Positions 52,710-62,729 are shown, counted from the stretch's first letter. The stretch: DNA of 64,000 nt from Moritella sp. JT01 (GCF_001574435.1 NZ_LOCN01000009.1:1-64000), one strand, 5' to 3'. A program made the numbers and translations. Notes: generated from the letters alone by a model not told the origin.

Positions 52710-53279
52710 ATGACTGCAGCTGTAACCGATGCGTTGATTGCTTTTTATGCGCGCTGTGAACAACTTTGGCAAACACAAGATTATTTACCACAACAGGCGT
52801 TTGATCCAGAGTGGGATTCACCATGTTTTATTGCGGATTCAAATAATTCCCAACTGCTTGTGGGTCATAAAGCTTGGCTGCCTGTAAAACGTGATGAGAT
52901 AACATCATTTAGTAATATTGAGTCTGCGTTAAGTATCGAGCTTGACCCGCAGATAGCCGATTTTTTTGGCGCTTATTTCAGTGACCATATGCCTGCACGT
53001 TTTAATGATGAGATCATTGAATTGGTACAAGTATGGAGTACCGATGATTTTGAGCGTTTACAAGAAAATACGATTGCGCATTTAATGATGAAGAAAACCC
53101 TAAAACAGCCGCCGACGTTGTTTATTGCCAGTTGCGCGGATGACATGCAGATCATAGCATTAGATAACGTCAGTGGTGAAGTAGTGCGTGAAGTGCTGGG
53201 GAAAGGCATTTCTGAAGTATTAGCGCCAGACCTAGCGACGTTTATTGGTCAATTAACACCTGTCTTACTCGAACAGTAA
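52710..53279 (+). CDS. syd: SecY-interacting protein Syd
   Basis: 189 residues from the ATG at 52710 with GGGGA five bases upstream; an ATG four codons earlier lies inside that Shine-Dalgarno and is less likely. The PPTLFIASCADDMQIIALDNVSGEVV block near 140 and QVWSTDDFERLQENTIAHL near 105 match E. coli Syd, which binds the translocon subunit SecY. Divergent from queF. Confidence 0.93.
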   Translation: MTAAVTDALIAFYARCEQLWQTQDYLPQQAFDPEWDSPCFIADSNNSQLLVGHKAWLPVKRDEITSFSNIESALSIELDPQIADFFGAYFSDHMPARFNDEIIELVQVWSTDDFERLQENTIAHLMMKKTLKQPPTLFIASCADDMQIIALDNVSGEVVREVLGKGISEVLAPDLATFIGQLTPVLLEQ

Positions 53280-53281
53280 AC

Positions 53282-53328
53282 CGCTGTTTCATTCTTATTA
53301 AACAGCGCAAGTATTAACTCGCGCTGTT
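53282..53328. terminator. Three-arm alternative hairpin between syd and the Zn-ribbon gene
   Basis: CGCTGTTT (53282-53289), AAACAGCG (53300-53307) and GCGCTGTT (53321-53328). The middle arm can pair with either outer arm, so the two convergent transcripts could use different hairpins. Confidence 0.6.
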
Positions 53329-53356
53329 TCTTGGCAATCTTATGCTTTGTTAGCTG

Positions 53357-54124
53357 CTACCAAGGTAAATTGGATAATAAACGGCAGGGCTCGCATTTAA
53401 AATCAAAGATACCGTGTAATGCTTCTTCTAGTTGCCATTCATCGCCACAGCTTGGGCAAGGCCGCGTTTGTGCTTGCTCGTCTTGTTCTGCTGTATCCGC
53501 TAAATGATAAAGATAATAATAGGTTGGGATATTAGTTTGCTGCTCAATATCTTTAGCGAGTTGCCAGCCTGTATTATTTAACGGGCTCTTCATATCCGTC
53601 AAGGTTTCACTACAGGCTTGCTTTAATGTGGTGCCGTGCATTTGCAATTCATCTGTTGAACTCCAATCGACTTGCCAGCGTAACAACGCTTGGTGATCGC
53701 CTATCGCTGGTGTTGGTAGTTTATATAGCGGGATAGGGGCGAGATGTTCTCCGCAACGCAAAGGTGAGCAAGTACTGAGATAATGGGTATATAACACTTG
53801 CCATTCGGGTTGCTGGCAAGGGTCGGTATTATCTGAATGTAAATCCATGCCTGTCAGGCGGATCTTAGGGGCGAGTAAACCTGCTTCATTTAAGGCTTGT
53901 AAGCGTTTTTCAACAATGCTGGAATGATGTCTCGGATGTAGGCTTTCTTCTTCAGGACAGACGACACGGGTAATAAAGACACCGTCATCCATACTGGTTG
54001 GGAACTCGCGGCCGAGTATTTGGCCGTTGTAGCGTAAGGCGTCAATAAGCTGGGTGATCGCACTATCGACAGCATCAATAGTGGTGTCTTGGTAACATTC
54101 AAAAGTGAGTTCTGCAGTAAACAA
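53357..54124 (-). CDS. Zn-ribbon-containing protein (DUF2310-like)
   Basis: 255 residues. A C-terminal zinc ribbon is clear: CPSCGDEW near 223 and CEPCRLL near 246, four cysteines. The remainder (ITRVVCPEEESLHPRHHSS, RLTGMDLHSDNTDPCQQPEW, GEHLAPIPLYKLP) fits the Vibrio/Shewanella family called Zn-ribbon-containing, possibly nucleic-acid-binding. Function unknown. Confidence 0.8.
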   Translation of the reverse strand: MFTAELTFECYQDTTIDAVDSAITQLIDALRYNGQILGREFPTSMDDGVFITRVVCPEEESLHPRHHSSIVEKRLQALNEAGLLAPKIRLTGMDLHSDNTDPCQQPEWQVLYTHYLSTCSPLRCGEHLAPIPLYKLPTPAIGDHQALLRWQVDWSSTDELQMHGTTLKQACSETLTDMKSPLNNTGWQLAKDIEQQTNIPTYYYLYHLADTAEQDEQAQTRPCPSCGDEWQLEEALHGIFDFKCEPCRLLSNLPW

Positions 54125-54217
54125 GGTATTCTCTCTATGACGGCTACTGACATTGTTTTATTTATTTTGGCTTAAATAACAATCGTCAGTAGCGTGTAAT
54201 TTTCGTAATTGCCGTTA

Positions 54218-54544
54218 TTACGTTAATAGGGCTTTTTTCAATGCGACTATTTCAGCTTTTAGTTCGCTCACTTCTTGGCGTAGAGGTGCAATCTCTTCGC
54301 GTACAGATGCAATCGCGGTTGCAATAAGCGCCGCAGTTGGATCTGCTACGTCTACACTTGTGGATATAGGCGTATTTTTTGGTGGGACGACTGCATTCGG
54401 ATCAAAACGCCATGTTTTCAGAGTCTCAATAATATCGCGCATGCTTGCTGGTTGTGAGAGTCGAGATTTAATCAGTGCCATTGATGGTTTCTTCCCTTCG
54501 AGAGCAATTTGGTTTGCGGCATCGACAATGTGTTGTAGGCTCAT
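54218..54544 (-). CDS. Small KfrA-N-like DNA-binding or coiled-coil protein
   Basis: 108 residues from the ATG at 54544, preceded by a GGAA Shine-Dalgarno; upstream extension overlaps the next gene and is unlikely. N-terminal helices (IVDAANQIALEGKKPSMALIKSRLSQPASMRDIIETLKTW) resemble the KfrA N-terminal DNA-binding segment. A C-terminal coiled coil (IAPLRQEVSELKAEIVALKKALL) suggests dimerisation. Function unknown. Confidence 0.72.
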   Translation of the reverse strand: MSLQHIVDAANQIALEGKKPSMALIKSRLSQPASMRDIIETLKTWRFDPNAVVPPKNTPISTSVDVADPTAALIATAIASVREEIAPLRQEVSELKAEIVALKKALLT

Positions 54545-54572
54545 AGTATTCCTTTTTTCGTATGTCAGATTA

Positions 54573-54803
54573 TTAACGCAGCATAGCATCAAAGTGATCG
54601 ATAACTTCGGCCCAGTCTGCATCTTCGTAAATGGCTTCTTTGAGAAACATTGCTTGCGAATCGTTCCAAAATGGTGCTTCAAATAATAATACACCTGCTT
54701 GGACTTTATGCTGATGGATAAAACGTTTCATGCTTAACTCATCATTTTCTAACCCGAGTTGCGCAAATAACAATTCTAAGGTTTGCGTGGCTAAAAACAT
54801 CAT
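54573..54803 (-). CDS. DUF2789 family protein
   Basis: 76 residues from the ATG at 54803 (GGAG upstream; a second ATG follows directly). The pattern TLELLFAQLGLENDE ... FI..H ... APFWNDSQAMFLKEAIYEDADWAEVIDHFDAMLR is that of DUF2789. Small cytoplasmic protein of unknown role, common in Vibrio and Pseudomonas. Confidence 0.82.
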   Translation of the reverse strand: MMFLATQTLELLFAQLGLENDELSMKRFIHQHKVQAGVLLFEAPFWNDSQAMFLKEAIYEDADWAEVIDHFDAMLR

Positions 54804-54864
54804 CTGGCTCCTGTGTTTTTTTTCAGTATAGCCAGAGATGAGCAACAGCGTTAGTTTATCACGG

Positions 54865-55161
54865 TTAATCTATTGCATAAGGGGGGACGACAAAGTGTAA
54901 AACCGTTGGCCCAGCCATGATCAATGTTCCTTGATATGCGTTTTCGCCGTTGCTGCTAAAGTCAAAATTAAACTTATAACGGAATAAACTTCCCTTATGT
55001 GGGAACCAAGAAATACCGGCTTGTGCCGTTGCTAACCATTGTAATTGCTGTTGCTCACAATACTGTTTAATCAATGCATTGGCTAATTCTGCTTGTTTAC
55101 GCAGGTGTATAAAGATCACCACCCCGATAAACCCAGCAACAATGGTTAACAAACTTCCCAT
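54865..55161 (-). CDS. DUF3301 family membrane-anchored protein
   Basis: 98 residues from ATG 55161 (TTG at 55167 also possible). N-terminal membrane helix (LLTIVAGFIGVVIFI) and a conserved C-terminal part: CEQQQLQWLATAQAGISWFPHKGSLFRYKFNFDFSSNGENAYQG. This fits DUF3301. Function unknown. Confidence 0.82.
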   Translation of the reverse strand: MGSLLTIVAGFIGVVIFIHLRKQAELANALIKQYCEQQQLQWLATAQAGISWFPHKGSLFRYKFNFDFSSNGENAYQGTLIMAGPTVLHFVVPPYAID

Positions 55162-55244
55162 ATTCAATTTACTCCGTAATGACGATTGTCTTATTTGGTA
55201 TTGTTCAGGTGATTAAGTGCGTTTTTGACGAAACAGCCTATTCC

Positions 55245-56300
55245 TTAACTGCGGTTCTGGCGAAACAATAGTCCAATCGCACTACCTAGGGTGTTGGTGC
55301 GGTCTGGGTTACGTAACATGGCTAATACCTTGTCACGTAGGCTTGGTATTGCAACTAAATCAGAGAATAGGTAGATGAATAGTTCTTCGCCTTGTTGCTG
55401 TTGTACCGCGGCTTCAAAGAACGCCAATAGCTGTGTCTCGTCATTAAAGTCGTGCCAGCAACGACCCGCTAACGCGACAATCGTTTGACTAATGTCGGTA
55501 TGTTTAAATAGCGCAGGATAGAGATCGGTACGTAAGCCCTGTGCAGGTGCGCTTGATAATGCACGTATCAGCATAGATAAGCGTACATCGTCCGGTTTTT
55601 CTTGTGCTACTTCTTGGCTGATTAGTTTAGCTAAGGCTTCACTTAATATTGTTGGCAACGCTTCATGTTCCAGCGCCAGACAAAGCGAATATAAAGGGTC
55701 AGTAGGCAGTTTTGGTAATGCTACTGCAAGATGTTCTGCGTTGTTATCACGGTTTAAGCGTGTCGCAATATCGCAAATACCTTGTACACCGACTTCTTGC
55801 CATTGGTCAAAACTCAGTTTATTGGCAAAATAATTGTGTGCTGTTGGGTAGTATTTACTTTCTGGGCGAATAAAATCACGGTTGATAACGGCATTTAACA
55901 TCGCCACTTTATCTGTGCTTGGTTTAAATACATACGGATTTGTTGCGAGTTGTTCTTGCTGTTCTTCACTTGGGGTCTTTTCTAACATTAGACCAAGCGA
56001 TTCAACTACCATGTTAAGGAAGACATTACGCGTCCCTTGGATGAGTAGACCTTGCTCATCAAGTGGGAACTTAAGAAACCAGATGTAGTGCTGATTATTT
56101 TCGTTTTTGTTCCAGAAGGTAATGGCAAATTGAGCATGGCGTTGCAGTGGCGCAGGGTAAGCTTGCTGTGCCGATTCAAATTGCATAAAGTCGTCGGTAG
56201 AAATTTTGCTGATCTTACGGCCCATGTCATACACGCGAAACTGAGTCTTTGCTTGTAACAGAAATTCCGATAGCGTATTGAGGGTATGCGTATTTGCCAT
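55245..56300 (-). CDS. DUF3549 family protein
   Basis: 351 residues. FRVYDMGRKISKISTDDFMQFE near residue 22 and IWFLKFPLDEQGLL near 74 match DUF3549, a family found in gammaproteobacteria near DUF3301 and truC. Helical HEAT-like C-terminal half. No signal peptide. Function unknown. Confidence 0.85.
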   Translation of the reverse strand: MANTHTLNTLSEFLLQAKTQFRVYDMGRKISKISTDDFMQFESAQQAYPAPLQRHAQFAITFWNKNENNQHYIWFLKFPLDEQGLLIQGTRNVFLNMVVESLGLMLEKTPSEEQQEQLATNPYVFKPSTDKVAMLNAVINRDFIRPESKYYPTAHNYFANKLSFDQWQEVGVQGICDIATRLNRDNNAEHLAVALPKLPTDPLYSLCLALEHEALPTILSEALAKLISQEVAQEKPDDVRLSMLIRALSSAPAQGLRTDLYPALFKHTDISQTIVALAGRCWHDFNDETQLLAFFEAAVQQQQGEELFIYLFSDLVAIPSLRDKVLAMLRNPDRTNTLGSAIGLLFRQNRS

Positions 56301-56449
56301 GATCTAATGTATCCGAGTTAAAAGTGGGGCCTAAGTATTGGCGTATTATACGCAAACCTTATCAAGATGCGAATGAGATTACGATGCGCTTTTGTATCTG
56401 GTCGCTGCTGGCGTATAATGCCGCTAAATTTGTTTCATGAGATAATAGT

Positions 56450-56776
56450 ATGACGATCTATCTGCAGGTCCAGCAGTTATTAGTGGCGATTGAAGCTGAA
56501 TTAAAAAATACGTCATTGTGGAATAGTGTGACGCCAAGTGCAGAAGCGTTAGCGAGTACGACGCCATTCTGTATTGATACCATGCCTTTTACAGATTGGT
56601 TGCAGTTTATCTTTTTAGTGAAGATGAGGCAGCTGGTGGTGATGCAAATGCCATTACCACATAAAATGGCCATCCAGCCGATGGCGGAAGAAGCCTTTAA
56701 ATCCCTTACTGTGGATACCGGTGAATTGTTGTCTCTGATCTTATCGTTTGATCAGTTGTTAAATACAAATAGTTAA
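56450..56776 (+). CDS. yqcC: YqcC family protein
   Basis: 108 residues of the small helical YqcC (DUF446) family: PFCIDTMPFTDWLQFIFLVKMRQLV and MPLPHKMAIQPMAEEAF are typical. Immediately upstream of truC, as in E. coli. Function unknown. Confidence 0.88.
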   Translation: MTIYLQVQQLLVAIEAELKNTSLWNSVTPSAEALASTTPFCIDTMPFTDWLQFIFLVKMRQLVVMQMPLPHKMAIQPMAEEAFKSLTVDTGELLSLILSFDQLLNTNS

Positions 56777-56803
56777 ATAAAGCTAGTTAGGTAATAAAGC
56801 ATA

Positions 56804-57559
56804 ATGTTAAATATTTTATATCAAGATGAATACTTGGTCGCGATTGATAAACCTGCGGGTTTGTTAGTGCATCGCAGTTGGTTAGACAGTCATGAAACTC
56901 AGTTTGCCATGCAAATGGTCCGTGATCAGATTGGTCAGCATGTTTATACTGTGCATCGTTTAGATAGACCCACATCAGGCGTATTGTTATTTGCATTATC
57001 AAGCGAAGTAGCAAGGCAGATGAGCGAGATATTTCAGGCGCATGCGTTAACCAAACGTTATCTTGCAGTGGTACGTGGTTGGATTAATGAAGCCGGAACA
57101 TTAGATTACGCCCTAAAAGTCGAGCTTGATAAAATTGCGGATAAGCAAGCAACGCAAGATAAAGATGCACAAGAGGCGGTCACGCATTATAAACCTTTGC
57201 ATCAGGTTGAAATTCCATATGCGATAAGTAAAAACCACCCGACGAGTCGTTATTGTTTAATGGAGCTTGAACCTCAAACAGGTCGTAAACACCAATTGCG
57301 TCGTCATATGAAGCATTTATTCCACCCAATAGTGGGCGATACTACCCACGGTGATGGTCGTCATAATGTGTTTTATCGCGAACACTTTGAATTGCCACGT
57401 CTGTTACTTATTGCAAAATCATTATCTTTTATCCATCCGGTAACAGCGCAACCTGTGCATATTGAAGCCGCTGTAGGTAACGAAGTATTAGGGTTATTCA
57501 AGCAATTTGGTTGGCCTGCACAAGAAAGTGATTATTTACCGAAAACGGCAGCAAAATAG
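56804..57559 (+). CDS. truC: tRNA pseudouridine(65) synthase TruC
   Basis: 251 residues of the RluA/TruC family. The catalytic Asp is in VHRLDRPTSGVLLFAL near residue 53, and PQTGRKHQLRRHMKHLFHPIVGDTTHGDG near 160 is conserved. Modifies U65 of tRNA-Ile and tRNA-Asp in E. coli. Behind yqcC. Confidence 0.95.
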   Translation: MLNILYQDEYLVAIDKPAGLLVHRSWLDSHETQFAMQMVRDQIGQHVYTVHRLDRPTSGVLLFALSSEVARQMSEIFQAHALTKRYLAVVRGWINEAGTLDYALKVELDKIADKQATQDKDAQEAVTHYKPLHQVEIPYAISKNHPTSRYCLMELEPQTGRKHQLRRHMKHLFHPIVGDTTHGDGRHNVFYREHFELPRLLLIAKSLSFIHPVTAQPVHIEAAVGNEVLGLFKQFGWPAQESDYLPKTAAK

Positions 57560-57580
57560 CGCTTTTTCGATTGTTAACGT

Positions 57581-57623
57581 ACAGATAAACTTAGGTTACA
57601 CTTTGTTACGTAAGTTTATCTGT
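57581..57623 (+). terminator. Hairpin after truC
   Basis: Perfect 13-bp arms ACAGATAAACTTA and TAAGTTTATCTGT around a 17-base loop, 21 bases past the truC stop. It is not followed by a T run, so rather a stability or processing element than a classic terminator. Confidence 0.55.
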
Positions 57624-57869
57624 AAAACTGATATTATCATCGGTTAGTTTTTATTTCATTATTCTTTCACTAATACGCCAACACCCATACTTTTACTGTG
57701 TTTTAGGCTAAATAGCTGCTTTGCAGCGCACTTCCTAAAACAAAAACCGTCTATGCAATCATCTTGGTTGTTTATGTACTGACGCCGTCATTAAAAAGTA
57801 CACCCAATTGTACCGTTTTGTACCATTGTGAGTGGCTATTCAAATCTAAACTGCCGATCCGGTAATTGT
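57624..57869. other. Gene-free stretch upstream of ptsG leader
   Basis: About 250 bases without a coding signal. A TGTGA half-site at 57827-57831 is followed six bases later by ATTCA, a poor CRP-like palindrome. Otherwise nothing recognised. Confidence 0.4.
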
Positions 57870-57898
57870 TATGACTATTGTTTTTGGCAGGCTATAGT
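57870..57898 (+). promoter_or_regulatory. Candidate promoter of the ptsG leader and ptsG
   Basis: TATGAC (57870-57875), 17-base spacer, TATAGT (57893-57898). Start near 57905 would give a very short leader before the Shine-Dalgarno of the small ORF. The -35 is weak. Confidence 0.45.
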
Positions 57899-57921
57899 TA
57901 ACGCAACCAAGGAGGCTAACC

Positions 57922-57975
57922 ATGCATCCTCAACAAATTTCAACTGTATCAGCTCGCTGTTGCAGTACTATTTAG
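57922..57975 (+). CDS. Short leader ORF (17 codons) upstream of ptsG
   Basis: Encodes MHPQQISTVSARCCSTI and a TAG stop. It has the strongest ribosome site in the region: AAGGAGG six bases before ATG. It ends 24 bases before the ptsG ATG, whose own site TTAGGAGTGAGAG overlaps that spacer, so the two could be coupled. The tandem Cys codons near the end could make translation sensitive to charged tRNA-Cys. No known leader is recognised. Confidence 0.55.
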   Translation: MHPQQISTVSARCCSTI

Positions 57976-57999
57976 TTTGTTCACTATTAGGAGTGAGAG

Positions 58000-59427
58000 A
58001 TGAGTAACGCGTTTGCAAATCTACAGAAAGTAGGTAAGTCATTAATGTTACCTGTATCGGTGTTACCGGTGGCAGGTATTTTATTAGGTGTTGGTGCGGC
58101 CAACTTTAGTTTTTTACCTGAAGTTGTTTCACAATTAATGGAACAAGCTGGTGGTTCGGTATTTGGTCAGATGGCGTTGCTGTTTGCCGTTGGTGTCGCC
58201 TTAGGTTTTACCAAAAATGATGGTGTTGCAGGTCTTTCTGCTATTGTTGGTTACGGTATCATGACCGCCACGTTAAACGTAATGTCGACAGTGATGGGCG
58301 TCGAAAGTATTAACACTGGCGTACTTGGTGGTATCTTTGTTGGTGGCTTAGCGGGCTGGGCATTTAACCGTTTCTATCGGATCCAATTGCCTGAATACTT
58401 GGGCTTCTTTGCTGGTAAGCGTGCAGTGCCAATCATTACCGGTTTCTGTGCCATAGCGCTTGGTGCGTTACTTTCTGTTGTTTGGCCACCAATTGGCGGG
58501 GTGATCAGCACTTTCTCAGACTGGGCTGCGCATCAAAATCCTACATTGGCGTTTGGTATCTACGGTGTTGTTGAACGTGCATTAATCCCATTTGGCTTGC
58601 ACCATATTTGGAATGTACCGTTCTTCTACGAAGCGGGTACTTGTACTAACAACGCTGGTGAAGTTGTTCATGGTATTATGACATGCTTCCTGACTGCTGA
58701 TGATGCAACACGTGCTGCAGGTAATGGTTTCGGTCAACTTGCTGGTGGTTATTTATTTAAAATGTTTGGTTTGCCAGCTGCGGCGATTGCGATTGCGCAT
58801 TCTGCGAAACCTGAAAATCGCGCTAAAGTCATGGGTATTATGGCATCTGCTGCGTTGACGTCATTCTTAACGGGTATTACTGAACCAATTGAATTTGCAT
58901 TCTTATTTATTGCACCTGTACTTTATGCAATCCATGCTTTACTTGCAGGCCTTGCGTATGTATTAACGAACTCTTTGGGAATTGTTCACGGTCATACCTT
59001 CTCGAACGGTTTTATTGATTTTGTAGTACAAGCTCCGCACGCTGAAAAAATGCTGTTGTTAGTAGGTCTAGGCGTTATTTATGCGATTATTTATTATATC
59101 GTATTCCGTACAGTGATCCGTATGCTGGACTTGAAAACACCAGGTCGCGAGGATGACGATGAGGTTGCAGTGGTTGCGGTATCTACAGATGAAATGGCGG
59201 GTGAATTAGTTGCGGCATTCGGTGGTAAAGACAACATCACTAATTTAGACGCATGTATCACACGTTTACGTATAAGTGTTAATGATGTCGATAAAGTAGA
59301 CCAAGAGAAACTAAAAGCCTTAGGCGCCCGTGCAGTGGTTGTGGTCGGCTCTGGTATCCAAGCAATCTTTGGTACTAAGTCTGATAACCTACGTACTGAT
59401 ATGGAAGACCATATCAATACGCTATAA
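58000..59427 (+). CDS. ptsG: PTS glucose transporter subunit IIBC
   Basis: 475 residues. IIC membrane domain at about 1-380 with [18 protein letters not shown] near 300 and the [19 protein letters not shown] loop, followed by a IIB domain whose phospho-Cys is in [13 protein letters not shown] near 420. No IIA domain is fused, so it uses a separate EIIA-Glc, as E. coli PtsG. Family: glucose/N-acetylglucosamine; glucose is the most likely substrate. Confidence 0.93.
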   Translation: MSNAFANLQKVGKSLMLPVSVLPVAGILLGVGAANFSFLPEVVSQLMEQAGGSVFGQMALLFAVGVALGFTKNDGVAGLSAIVGYGIMTATLNVMSTVMGVESINTGVLGGIFVGGLAGWAFNRFYRIQLPEYLGFFAGKRAVPIITGFCAIALGALLSVVWPPIGGVISTFSDWAAHQNPTLAFGIYGVVERALIPFGLHHIWNVPFFYEAGTCTNNAGEVVHGIMTCFLTADDATRAAGNGFGQLAGGYLFKMFGLPAAAIAIAHSAKPENRAKVMGIMASAALTSFLTGITEPIEFAFLFIAPVLYAIHALLAGLAYVLTNSLGIVHGHTFSNGFIDFVVQAPHAEKMLLLVGLGVIYAIIYYIVFRTVIRMLDLKTPGREDDDEVAVVAVSTDEMAGELVAAFGGKDNITNLDACITRLRISVNDVDKVDQEKLKALGARAVVVVGSGIQAIFGTKSDNLRTDMEDHINTL

Positions 59428-59463
59428 CTAAACATACGGTCTTTTTGAGGCTGCTGAAACGAG

Positions 59464-59492
59464 AATGGCATCAATAATGATGCCATTTTTTT
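59464..59492 (+). terminator. Terminator of ptsG
   Basis: Stem AATGGCATC/GATGCCATT with a six-base loop and seven T, about 40 bases past the stop. Confidence 0.93.
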
Positions 59493-59607
59493 GCTCTGAG
59501 GACTCCGTATTCCCTCCGTAGTGTATTTTATCATCCTTGAATGTCACGGTCATATCCGACTCTGAGACGGAGCTGGGCATAACGCATTATCCATTAAGAG
59601 GTGTTTC

Positions 59608-61497
59608 ATGTTAAAGAATATGTCACTCAAAAATAAACTAGCACTATCAGCTAGTCTCGCGATCATACTAGGAGGCGTACTGGTTGCTGCTGTTTCTTTT
59701 TGGTCTTCGATGCAACGTTTAGATGTCGAAATAGAAGAACGACTAAAAGGATCTTTCACATCATATAATCAATATGTAGCTGACTGGATTGAATCTAAGG
59801 GTACAATTTTAAGCTCATTATCTAATGATATAGCACCTGAATCGCTTGAGAAGCATTTACAACAAATGGCAGTGTCAGGTGGATTTGACAATGTATTCGC
59901 AGCGTTTCCCGATGGTAGCCAAAAGAACGCAAACGGTGTGACGCTACCGGCAGGTAATAATGACCCGAGAAAATGGGGTTGGTACATTAACGCCAAAGCG
60001 ACGCCTTCAAAAGTGTTTATGGATAATCCAACGGTTGCGGCGGCAACGGGAGCAAATGTTGTCTCTTTAGGGTATTTACAGCAACTACAAGGCCAATCAG
60101 TCGTTATTGGGGCAGATGTTGAAATTAATGATATTTTACAAAACATGGAACAAGTTGTATTACCTGGCGATGGCTATATGCTTATTAGTAATAATCAAGG
60201 AGCCATTTTTGCCCATCAGGACATCAGTTTATTAAATAAAAAAATCTCCTCATTAGGTCTGGATTTTGTCGCTATCCAACAGATTCTACGTGACCCCCAT
60301 GTTGAAAAAATCACGGTAAACGGCAAAGAAAATATTGTTTATGCCGCGCCAATTACAAATAGTGATCTGTTCATTATTATAGTTGTTGATTACAATTCAT
60401 CGGTAGCGCCTCTTTATTCTGCTATTTGGAATCAAGTTATCGCAACAATACTTGTTGTTGTTATTTGTACTTTTTTATTCAATTTCTTGTGTAATATTTT
60501 ATTTCAACCTCTACTTAGAGTATCTGATGCGTTAGCTTTGATTGCACAAGGTGGGGGCGATCTTACTCAGCGCATTGAGGTCCAGGCTAACGATGAAGTG
60601 GGGAATTTAGCCAATAGTTTTAATTTATTTGTGAGTAGCCAGCAGCAATTAATTCAGCATATTCGTACTCAATCGGAAACGTTGACAACGGAATCCATAG
60701 AGAGCGAACGACAAGCAAACCAATCGGTGAGAGAGCTTAATCATCAACAACAAGAGATTGATATGGTGGCAACGGCAGTGACTGAAATGGCCTCTGCAAC
60801 TTTAGAAATTGCTTCGCATGCAGAACAGACTGCAAGGGCGGCACAAGATTCTACTGGCAGTACCAACGAAGGCCGCCAGCTGGTACTAAACTCAAAACAT
60901 TCGATCAATAATTTAGCCAGTGAAGTTTCTGAAGCGTCTAAAGTGATTGGTGATTTAAGCCTGCATGCGCAGGAAATATCAACCATACTTGCTACAATTC
61001 AGGGCATCGCACAACAAACTAATCTATTGGCATTAAATGCGGCAATTGAAGCTGCTCGAGCTGGTGAACAGGGGCGTGGTTTTGCTGTTGTGGCGGATGA
61101 AGTTCGGGTACTGTCACAGCGAACGCATTCATCTACAGAGGAAATTAAAGCAACGATTGATACTTTACAATTAACGACTGCAAGGGCGGTCGGTCTTATG
61201 GACAGTAGCTCGAAATTGGCTATCTGTTCTGTAGAAGATGCCGATCAGGCGGCTCATGCATTAGAAGAAATTAATCAATCTGTTGTATTGATTAGTGATA
61301 TGGCTACCCAGATTGCAACCGCTGCTGAAGAGCAAACTCAGGTTACAGGGGAAATATCACAGAATATCGTTTCAATTAAAGATGTGACGGATATTCTTGT
61401 TTTAGGCGCTAATCAAAACCTGTTGCAATCACAGCAGCTCAATACTCAGGCGAGTGAATTGAACGGCAGAGTATCCACCTTTATTGTGGAAACATAA
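59608..61497 (+). CDS. Methyl-accepting chemotaxis protein with dCache sensor
   Basis: 629 residues. First helix at about 10-32, a double Cache periplasmic domain (about 35-275) with [11 protein letters not shown] near 130 and [18 protein letters not shown] near 190, second helix about 278-302, HAMP, and a signalling hairpin tip [32 protein letters not shown] near 470. dCache receptors mostly bind amino acids or organic acids. Not adjacent to other chemotaxis genes. Confidence 0.93.
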   Translation: MLKNMSLKNKLALSASLAIILGGVLVAAVSFWSSMQRLDVEIEERLKGSFTSYNQYVADWIESKGTILSSLSNDIAPESLEKHLQQMAVSGGFDNVFAAFPDGSQKNANGVTLPAGNNDPRKWGWYINAKATPSKVFMDNPTVAAATGANVVSLGYLQQLQGQSVVIGADVEINDILQNMEQVVLPGDGYMLISNNQGAIFAHQDISLLNKKISSLGLDFVAIQQILRDPHVEKITVNGKENIVYAAPITNSDLFIIIVVDYNSSVAPLYSAIWNQVIATILVVVICTFLFNFLCNILFQPLLRVSDALALIAQGGGDLTQRIEVQANDEVGNLANSFNLFVSSQQQLIQHIRTQSETLTTESIESERQANQSVRELNHQQQEIDMVATAVTEMASATLEIASHAEQTARAAQDSTGSTNEGRQLVLNSKHSINNLASEVSEASKVIGDLSLHAQEISTILATIQGIAQQTNLLALNAAIEAARAGEQGRGFAVVADEVRVLSQRTHSSTEEIKATIDTLQLTTARAVGLMDSSSKLAICSVEDADQAAHALEEINQSVVLISDMATQIATAAEEQTQVTGEISQNIVSIKDVTDILVLGANQNLLQSQQLNTQASELNGRVSTFIVET

Positions 61498-61517
61498 GCC
61501 TGAGTCGTTCGAGTAAA

Positions 61518-61535
61518 ACCCGGCTAATGCCGGGT
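61518..61535 (-). terminator. Terminator of dapD
   Basis: Compact hairpin ACCCGGC/GCCGGGT with a TAAT loop and T run on the minus strand; also close to the end of the convergent chemoreceptor gene. Confidence 0.8.
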
Positions 61536-61545
61536 CAGCCAGCTG

Positions 61546-62577
61546 TTAGTTGTTTGAGTGTAGTTCTGCGTTTAGTTCAACCGCTGATTTGTTAGTTAAA
61601 CATTCAATCGTACCTGTGATTGAATTACGACGGAATAACAAGTCATCTTTACCGGCTAAGTCACGCGCTTTAACAACTTCAACGGCTTGGTTGCCCGCAT
61701 CTAATATTTGAACTTTAGAACCTGCGGTAATGTATAGGCCTGATTCAATGGTACAGCGGTTACCCAGTGGAATACCTAAACCGGCGTTAGCACCCAGTAA
61801 GCAGTTCTCACCCATAGAGATCACTAATTGGCCACCGCCACTTAATGTACCCATGATAGATGCGCCACCACCGATGTCAGAACCGTTACCCACCATCACA
61901 CCTGCAGAGATGCGACCTTCAACCATGCTTACACCTTCTGTTCCCGCATTAAAGTTAACAAAACCTTCATGCATGATAGTTGTGCCTTCACCTACGTGAG
62001 CACCTAAACGCACACGCGCTGTATGAGCAATACGCACACCTGTTGGTACCACGTAATCTGTCATTTTAGGGAATTTATCAACACAGCTTACGGTCAACAC
62101 TTCACCTGCAAGACGTGCTTCAATTTGACGCTCTGCAAGCTCAGGTAAATCGATAGGGCCTTGGTTAGTCCATGCGATGTTATGCAATAGACCAAAGATA
62201 CCGTCAAGTACTGTGCCATGTGGCTTAACTAGGCGATGTGAAATCAATTGTAGCTTTAGATAACCTTCTGCAACAGATGCGGGTTTTTCATCAGTAGCAA
62301 GTACAACAAGCACAAGCGGTTGTTTGCTGTTCGCTGCGGCAGTTGCAAATTTCGTATTCGCGGCATCATCATTTGCTGCAAATACCGTTGCAAGTTGCGC
62401 TGCATGTGCTGGCGTTATTTCAATGACTTGATTTTGACCTGAGTAATTAACGATTTCACTAATGTCGGCAACCAGTTTGTCACTTGGGTTTAGCAGAGGA
62501 TTAGGGAAAAAAGCTTCGATAATTTTACCTGCAGTATTTTTAGTAGCACTACCGAAAGCGAGTGAAAAAGTGGTCAT
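61546..62577 (-). CDS. dapD: 2,3,4,5-tetrahydropyridine-2,6-dicarboxylate N-succinyltransferase
   Basis: 343 residues from the ATG at 62577, matching the long Vibrio-type form; an ATG 16 codons upstream gives a less likely extension. Left-handed beta-helix with hexapeptide repeats (VRLGAHVGEGTTIMHEGFVNFNAGTEG, VMVGNGSDIGGGASIMGTLSG) at about 190-290. Lysine/diaminopimelate pathway. Next to glnD, as in E. coli. Confidence 0.93.
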   Translation of the reverse strand: MTTFSLAFGSATKNTAGKIIEAFFPNPLLNPSDKLVADISEIVNYSGQNQVIEITPAHAAQLATVFAANDDAANTKFATAAANSKQPLVLVVLATDEKPASVAEGYLKLQLISHRLVKPHGTVLDGIFGLLHNIAWTNQGPIDLPELAERQIEARLAGEVLTVSCVDKFPKMTDYVVPTGVRIAHTARVRLGAHVGEGTTIMHEGFVNFNAGTEGVSMVEGRISAGVMVGNGSDIGGGASIMGTLSGGGQLVISMGENCLLGANAGLGIPLGNRCTIESGLYITAGSKVQILDAGNQAVEVVKARDLAGKDDLLFRRNSITGTIECLTNKSAVELNAELHSNN

Positions 62578-62729
62578 AGCTGAGAAATCTCCATTTAGAA
62601 TAAGGGCATGATATTCATACATCACGCCGGATCTGAGTATTTTTTCTATTTATTACAATATTACCGTTAGTTCTATCACATTTGTCTTCGTTGTTTCAAA
62701 GATTATTGCGATTGTTATTTTCAGAGCAA

